Below are positions 1-5,300 of a stretch of 7,147 bases of DNA, one piece after another. Below the pieces are notes generated by a model. It did no database searches. It saw nothing but the letters and a program-made list of their open reading frames with translations, and was not told the DNA's origin. Position 1 is the first letter of the stretch. Every line of letters begins with the position of its first letter. Origin of the DNA: BS750m-G57 sp964607575 (GTDB lineage Bacteria; Planctomycetota; Phycisphaerae; SM23-33); assembly GCA_964607575.1 (NCBI GenBank), contig CAZSLS010000290.1:1-7147 (forward strand), read 5' to 3'. Made by a program: the position numbers and the translations under genes.

Positions 1-1714
1 TCCTGCCGCCGCCGGTGATCGTCAGAGTCTTGGACGCCCCGCCGCCGTATGAGCCGATAGCAAGCACTCCGGCACCGCTGCGGCCAATCGCACCGGACGA
101 ACCTGACAGCGTCACCGTGCCAATAGTGGTCGTGAAAACATCTCCGCTGGTGACCAACTGCGCTCCGTTCTCGAGAGTCACGGCGCCCAGGATCGTATGC
201 GTCTCGTTGGCGTTTACACCGGCGGTGACGTCCGCTTTGACAGTTGTCGAGGCGAAGCTTGTGTCGGTCACCGCGCCGTCGATGGACAGAACACCGTCGC
301 CGTCGAAAGTCAAAGCACCGTAAGTCGCCGTAGGATTTAGAGCTATGGAGTTAATTGAAGAGTCCGCCGTCACAGAAACAGTTGATCCGCTCATGCTGGT
401 TCCGTTGTCGGTCGTAAGCCTGCCGCCGCCCAGCACCACCGCAGCTCCGCCAAGAGGATTGGCGACCAGCGCCTGAAGCCTTAGCTCCCCGCCGTCGATC
501 TGAAGCGTATTGGTCCCGTCGATAACGCCCGTGTCGGTTACAGTCAAAGAACCGCCCCCGGCCTTGACAAAAGTGCTTCCCGAGAAAAGGTTCAGGTTCA
601 CAGCCGTCGCTCCGCCCTCAAACGTCGCATCGCCGCCGGTGGCGATCTCCGTCAACACGCCCGAGACGGTCTTCAGAACCGCACCGGCTCCCAATGTTGT
701 AAGCCCGTCGTTAGCGATCTCCCCGGTGTCCAGAGTTCCGTTGATCGTAAGCGCGCCCGGCGAGGTAACGGTAGTCGTATCGTAAATCTCAAGCGTAACC
801 CCCAAATTGATCGTCACCAAACCGCCCCCGTCGCCGTCGTCGTTAATCGTAAGCGAGTAGGCGCCCCGATCGGCCGCTGCTATCGCTTCGCCCGAACCGA
901 CGATCGCAACGTCGCCGCTCGTACCGATGGCGCCAAGAGTGGGAATCTCAGGCGTGATTGTCCCTGCGCCAAGTTCGACCCAATGTGAATCGGCGCCGTG
1001 TGCGGCCTGATCGCCCCATATCCCGGTCTCGCCATCCCAAGTGAGCGTATGATCGACCGTCCGTTTGGGAGCAAATTCCAAGTCGTCATAGTACATGGGA
1101 GCCGCCGCAACCCGACCCCACAGGTCAACACCAGCCACCTCCTGGACACCGGTCCAGACGCTGCTGTTCAAGAGCACGCCATTGTAATATGTGTCAATCG
1201 TCTGGGCGTCGATGTCAATCTCAGCTTTGAACTGGACCCAGGCGTCTTTCACCAGAGTCTCGCTGACGCCTCCGGAGTTGTCCTGTACGACGTTCGCGGC
1301 CATGTCAATATCCACCCCCGCCAGAAAGTCGACAGTCCCGGGCCACTCATTCATGAAGCCCAGAAAAGACGCCCCGACCGTTGAAGACCTCGGAACGTAT
1401 GTCATCGCGCGGAATTCCCACAAGCCCGAGGTCGCCCCGGAAAACGACCACCCTGTATCAATTCCGCGACCGATCTCGCCAACCTCCAGAGAATTGCCCG
1501 GACTGTACGACAGCGAACTGCGCACTATCGGGCTGTCTGTGATGTCGACTCCGCCGTCCCAGTCCAGCCAGTCGCCCTGTCCGATGCTGTATGAATCGGG
1601 AGCGTAGAGGTCGAAGTTGTCCTGGTAGTATTGCGCGGCGGCGTTTGATGCAACACCGAAAACAAGCGCGACCAGCACCAGTGCGGTAATCCACGGCCTG
1701 CTTGCCGTGGTCAT
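1..1714 (-). CDS. Secreted surface protein, N-terminal part (signal peptide, concanavalin-like domain, beta-solenoid); 3' end outside window
   Basis: Reading leftward from the ATG at 1714, 571 codons are open with no stop before the window edge, so the C-terminus is missing. Residues 1-27 are a clear Sec signal peptide: R6, a hydrophobic core ITALVLVALVFGVA, and an AAA site before Q28. Residues 29-214 (NFDLYAPDSY through YYDDLEF) resemble the concanavalin A-like jelly-roll domain common at the N-terminus of planctomycete secreted proteins, including VQFKAEIDID and TYYNG strands. TWDGETGIWGD and HW at 225-245 resemble the W-rich motif that often opens autotransporter-like passenger regions. 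From about 250 onward the protein is a Gly/Thr/Val-rich beta-solenoid (SLTIND, LTINGT, NTLQIDGGELRL). There are no cysteines. A dockerin and PEP-CTERM tail beyond position 1 would be expected but is unseen. Start choice: 1714 places the signal peptide at the very N-terminus but has no good Shine-Dalgarno. An in-frame ATG at 1771 adds 19 His/Lys-rich residues and has GGAG 11 nt upstream. The role is inferred as adhesion or carbohydrate binding outside the cytoplasm; the substrate is unknown. Confidence 0.92.
   Translation of the reverse strand, partial: MTTASRPWITALVLVALVFGVASNAAAQYYQDNFDLYAPDSYSIGQGDWLDWDGGVDITDSPIVRSSLSYSPGNSLEVGEIGRGIDTGWSFSGATSGLWEFRAMTYVPRSSTVGASFLGFMNEWPGTVDFLAGVDIDMAANVVQDNSGGVSETLVKDAWVQFKAEIDIDAQTIDTYYNGVLLNSSVWTGVQEVAGVDLWGRVAAAPMYYDDLEFAPKRTVDHTLTWDGETGIWGDQAAHGADSHWVELGAGTITPEIPTLGAIGTSGDVAIVGSGEAIAAADRGAYSLTINDDGDGGGLVTINLGVTLEIYDTTTVTSPGALTINGTLDTGEIANDGLTTLGAGAVLKTVSGVLTEIATGGDATFEGGATAVNLNLFSGSTFVKAGGGSLTVTDTGVIDGTNTLQIDGGELRLQALVANPLGGAAVVLGGGRLTTDNGTSMSGSTVSVTADSSINSIALNPTATYGALTFDGDGVLSIDGAVTDTSFASTTVKADVTAGVNANETHTILGAVTLENGAQLVTSGDVFTTTIGTVTLSGSSGAIGRSGAGVLAIGSYGGGASKTLTITGGGR
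1073..1630 (-). other. Concanavalin A-like (jelly-roll) domain of the left gene
   Basis: Protein domain, residues 29-214. It starts just after the signal peptide with YQDNFDLYAP, has GQGDWLDWDGG, a central WEFRAMTYVP strand, then KDAWVQFKAEIDID, YYNGVLL and the terminal APMYYDDLEF. This order (DNFD, gap, G-W, W-F-strand, W-V-like strand, YYNG, YYDDL) is the usual layout of a lectin-like sandwich found in many planctomycete and verrucomicrobial secreted proteins. Ligand is unknown; carbohydrate binding is an inference from the fold. Confidence 0.65.
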
Positions 1715-1782
1715 GTGTCGCCCACTTTTGACTTTGTACTTGTCATGCGTATCGTGATTGTGTGTGGACATGGGGCTCTTAT

Positions 1783-1786
1783 CTCC
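1783..1786 (-). promoter_or_regulatory. Possible Shine-Dalgarno (GGAG) for the alternative start at 1771
   Basis: GGAG on the minus strand is followed after 11 nt by an ATG at 1771, in frame with the left gene. The spacing is longer than ideal. It is the only reasonable ribosome-binding sequence near either start; the ATG at 1714 is preceded only by a weak G-rich GTGGGCG. Planctomycetes often lack strong Shine-Dalgarno motifs, so this does not settle the start. Confidence 0.3.
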
Positions 1787-1800
1787 GGAACTTCGGGTTG

Positions 1801-1825
1801 TGCGCGCGGAGAATCCATGCGCGCA
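1801..1825 (-). promoter_or_regulatory. GC-rich hairpin in the leader of the left gene
   Basis: On the minus strand, TGCGCGC (1825-1819) pairs with GCGCGCA (1807-1801). Inside, GGA pairs with TCC around a TTC loop, with an AT bulge on one side, giving about ten base pairs. It lies downstream of the candidate promoter at 2015-2043 and 30 nt before the alternative ATG at 1771. No T-run follows, so it is not a standard intrinsic terminator. It could influence mRNA stability or access to the start region; the function is not known. Confidence 0.5.
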
Positions 1826-2014
1826 GGGGAAACGACGCGACCAAACTGCTCTGTACCTTACGAGACAATGCAGTTGCTCCATATGCGACTTAGTACGGCG
1901 ACCAAAACACCCCCCGCGCCGCCGAATTCCTCTGACTTTCCGCTCCATCCGGGCGGAGATATGCAATACTGCGCCACCGCACCAGACTAGTGAATCTGAG
2001 TCAAACTACCCTAT

Positions 2015-2043
2015 AGGATATGGGAAAACAGGGTTTTAGTCAA
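2015..2043 (-). promoter_or_regulatory. Candidate sigma70-type promoter (proximal) for the left gene
   Basis: On the minus strand, TTGACT (2043-2038) is followed by exactly 17 nt and TATCCT (2020-2015). That is five of six and four of six matches to the bacterial housekeeping consensus with optimal spacing. Transcription would begin near the GGG at 2011-2009, giving a leader of about 240 nt (to the ATG at 1771) or 295 nt (to 1714). It sits in the AT-richest part of the intergenic gap and reads toward the left gene, so the left gene probably has its own transcript. Confidence 0.55.
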
Positions 2044-2062
2044 GCGAAATGCGTAATCGGGG

Positions 2063-2094
2063 CCAGATTGACGTCCAGATACGGATGTCCAGAT
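2063..2094 (-). repeat. Three direct ATCTGG boxes upstream of the proximal promoter
   Basis: The minus-strand hexamer ATCTGG occurs at 2094-2089, 2080-2075 and 2068-2063, in contexts TAATCTGGACAT, GTATCTGGACGT and TCAATCTGGCCC. Start-to-start spacings are 14 and 12 nt. The nearest box ends 19 nt before the -35 hexamer of the promoter at 2015-2043, the usual place for an activator site. No regulator is known from this sequence; binding is an inference from position and repetition. Confidence 0.45.
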
Positions 2095-2115
2095 TAACAT
2101 CTTATGGCATATAGT

Positions 2116-2144
2116 GTTACAAGTATGCAGATGTGCGATGTCAA
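2116..2144 (-). promoter_or_regulatory. Candidate sigma70-type promoter (distal) for the left gene
   Basis: A perfect -35 hexamer TTGACA (2144-2139) is followed by 17 nt and TGTAAC (2121-2116), a four-of-six -10. Transcription would start near 2109 and pass through the three ATCTGG boxes and the proximal promoter. The -10 is weaker than that of the proximal promoter, so it may be a second, weaker start or a chance match. Confidence 0.35.
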
Positions 2145-2324
2145 CCATCGCCAGACGCACTCACCCGAGATTCAATGAGCATAAGTTAGCCATTCGGCGT
2201 TACTTGCGCCAAGACAAGCCTATCGCACTGGAAGACCCGCGATCAGAAGGCATCTCCAAATTGTCGCGATGTATCTCGCAAAACGCGTTGCACCATGCTA
2301 TCGACGCACGAGCCCAGGGGCCAA

Positions 2325-5300
2325 TTACGCCTTCCGGCGCCGCCTGCGAATGACAAGCAGACCTCCGATCGCAAGCAGGCTCATCGTCGCGGGCTCCGGA
2401 GTCGCTGAGAAATCAGGAGCCAGCGGGGCAGGAACAACACCCGTACCGAAGTTCGCGCGAAGCACCACGAAATCATCGATGTCAACATCGCCGTCGTTGT
2501 CGTAGTCCGGATCCTCAAGCGCAACACCGTTCCAATCCCCGCCGAACTGCGCCTTGAAGATCGCAAGGTCCGCGTCGTCGACTATCTGGTCCCCGTTCGT
2601 GTCGCCGGGCACAACTACAATTCCCGTCGACAGGTTCTTCAGGACGATGAACTCGTCATCGATGTACTGAATGTCGGGCTCGCCGCCGACAAGCGTGTCC
2701 CACGACCAGCCCGCGGGAGCCTCAATCGTGATCTGGGTCGGATCGAACGAAGCGCCGAAGAACGTGCTGAACAGCGCGACATTTTCACCGGCCAGACTCC
2801 CGCCGCCGTCCAGCAGCCTGATCGTAAGCGCACCGTCAATCGTTACGATACCGCCGTCAACGTTAATGTAATTGTCCGGATCGGGACCCAACGTCCACTC
2901 AAGAGTAGAACCGTCGGCCAGCGTAAGGTCCGTACCCATGTCGTCCTCTTCGTAATCGCCCACCAGAGCAACGCCATTACCGCCCTGCAGAGTACCGCCG
3001 ACCGTTACCGTCACTTCATCAGCTCCGACGCCGACCGCCTTGGTTGACACGAGCGTCGAGTCGGTTCCCAGCGTCAGGTTGGTGAATTGCAGATCCGTCG
3101 AATTGCTGTCGACAGTCAGTGTCATGCCATCAGCGATGTCGACACCGGCAAGGGCGACAGGAGTCGCATCGGTGTCAGCGGGCATCGCCAGCGTAGTGCC
3201 AGCCACCACGGTAACCGTGGTGTTCGCAAGACTGCCGCCGCTGACAAAGTCGCCCGGACCGGCGGTTAACAGGCGTGTCAGGTCGTCGCCCGCAAGCGCC
3301 GAATCAAAAATGGCCACATCGTCAATCAGACCGCTGAATTCACTGTTGACAAAATCCGGGGCGACCCAGCCGACCATCATACCGTCATGGGCGACGGCGC
3401 CGTTGTGATTCACGGTATGTTCGTCATACGCATTTACATTGTGGCCGGCCGGTCCGTATGCAGCCACACCGTCAACGTAGATTGTCAGCACGTCACCAGT
3501 CGGATCGTAGGTCGCGATAATCTGGCTCCAGGTGTCATTGTTGATGAAGGTAGCCGTTCGCGGATTGCTAACCCAACCGGTATCCCACTCCACTTCCGCA
3601 TTCCCGCCTCGATTCCGCACGAACAGCGCCTTGGATCCCTGATTCCAATTCGTAGTGCCTGGAGAGCGGCTGATGATCCCTCCCTCATTGGGGGAGTTCG
3701 TCTTGACCATCGCATGCCACGTAAAAGCGCTATTGAAATCGTAGTGGTCCGGGTCACCATGCACGTCGTTGACACGCATGTGGCCCCTCGTGCCTCCGTC
3801 GCTGTCTGCGTTGGGTTGCAGGGCCTCGCCGCCGCCGAATCCCTGCCCGCCGGTGGTGATGTCCGCACCAGCGATGAGTTCGCCATCGTGCGTCGAACCG
3901 GCTACTTCGTCGGAAATCGTGGTTCCGGTCTTGGAGTCGAAGTTCCAGTAAGACAGGATGTCGCCTACGGACGGACCAAGACTCCCTCCGATTGAGGAGG
4001 TTGTCACCGTACCGCCCTGCAGTTTCAGCGTCCTGGGCTCAAGCGAACTGGCCAGATCCGCACCTTGCAGTGTGAACGAGTCGCCCGCACTCACGGATAT
4101 GCTCATTTTGTTGCCGAGGTTCGCCTCTTTCGTGATCGTCACGGGTATTGTGGCATCGAAAACACTGGCCGAAGACACATCCAGCGTGTCTGTGCTGGCG
4201 CCGACCGCCGGGGTCAACGAACCGCCGTTGCGAACCTGAATAGTATCGGTGATGGTCACCGGGCCGGCGATGTTCACAACAGCATCCGAAACGGCCAGAT
4301 TGGCGCCTGAAACGGAGCCTCCAATGCTGACCGAACCGCCGGTAATGCTCAAGTCAACCGCTGACACTCCGCCGCCGATAGTCGTCGCGCCGTCGACGAT
4401 GTCGACATTCCCGCTAGCCGAAACATCTCCGGTGATATTAACGCCCTGGGAAACACCCAACTGCCCTGCGGTGACGTTGCGCGGGGTCCCGGGCGTTCCA
4501 ACGTTAAGCGTGTATCCGTCTACTGCGCCCAGCGTCAGTGAGTTCGCTCCGGCGTTGATGTCGCGATCGTAGATCACGGTCGCTAATCCCTGGCTGTCCG
4601 AACCAACCTCGCCAGCCAGGACGGATGCATCACCGTTAAACGTAAACAGCGTGCTGTATGTTTGCGCAGCGTCACCGGCGGGGCTGGCCAGCTTAAGGTC
4701 CGCATCGCCGACCTGCACATCAATGCCCGCCAGCAGACCGGACCGTCCAAGCGCCAACTCGCCGTCGTTAACATTCAACACCGGGCTCGGGCCCATATTC
4801 GTTATCGGATTGGTAAGAATAAGCGCGCCGGAACCGTCCTTGTTGATCGTCGTGGCGCCGCCTGCGTCCACGCCTCCGATCTTGGTCAACCACAGATCGC
4901 CGCTGTTGTCAAACGTAACGCTCGTCGCGTTAGTTACAACCGTACTCTGGAACGTCAGCTGGCGGCCGGCGTTCACGTCGGCGGTTACAGTTCTGTTGTC
5001 GCCGTCCACTCTCAGTACGCCCAGTTCAATGTGAGAGTTGATTTTGATGGTAACGTCTCCGGTGATGAATACATCCGTATCGGACAGGATTGCCGCAGAG
5101 GCCAGGCTGTCGCCGGCGCCGCCATTCCAGATCGCAGCTATCTCCGCCGGCGTCAGCGCGCGATCCCATATCGCAACTTCATCCATCATCCCGTCAAAGA
5201 AGGCGTCATTGCCCCAGTTGCTCTCGCCTATGTAGTTAAGCGTACGCACGACATTTCGCGGGAGAGGCATCTGCTGCTCGCCGAGCAGTGTTAACTGCGG

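Larger units (their letters stand above)
1715..2324. other. Intergenic region between the two minus-strand surface-protein genes
   Basis: This 610-base gap separates the stop codon of the right gene from the start of the left gene. It contains two promoter-like sequences, three ATCTGG boxes and at least one strong hairpin, all listed separately. I found no tRNA, no rRNA, no recognisable riboswitch core and no intrinsic terminator with a T-run after the right gene. The only open frames are short and unrecognised, including a plus-strand frame from an ATG at 2138 to 2353 that is not supported well enough to call. Confidence 0.7.

Noticed and set aside
998..1607. Two overlapping plus-strand frames of 128 and 138 codons
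   Set aside because: Both are antisense to the concanavalin-like domain of the left gene, which has a signal peptide and conserved domain ends in the minus frame.
880..1694. Short minus-strand frames in other phases (880-1149 and 1458-1694)
   Set aside because: They overlap the left gene in a different phase and have Arg-rich products without any motif; they are out-of-phase readings of the real gene.
1715..2009. Riboswitch in the long leader
   Set aside because: I looked for the cores of common classes (c-di-GMP, cobalamin, SAM, TPP) and recognised none; only generic hairpins are visible.
2301..2324. GCCC/GGGC inverted repeat right after the stop of the right gene, as a terminator
   Set aside because: The loop would be only about two bases in the best pairing and no T-run follows, so it does not qualify as an intrinsic terminator.
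743..2831. Repeated 12-mer GATCGTAAGCGC at 743-754 and 2820-2831
   Set aside because: On the coding strand it encodes A-L-T-I in both proteins, a recurrent beta-strand motif; shared codon preference explains it without a regulatory role.
3387..3995. Plus-strand open frame of 202 codons
   Set aside because: It is antisense to LamG domain 3, shows no recognisable domain and has no ribosome-binding site; the minus frame has clear family landmarks throughout.
4662..5294. Plus-strand open frame of 210 codons
   Set aside because: It is antisense to the second solenoid and LamG 2 end. Composition is the mirror of the real frame.
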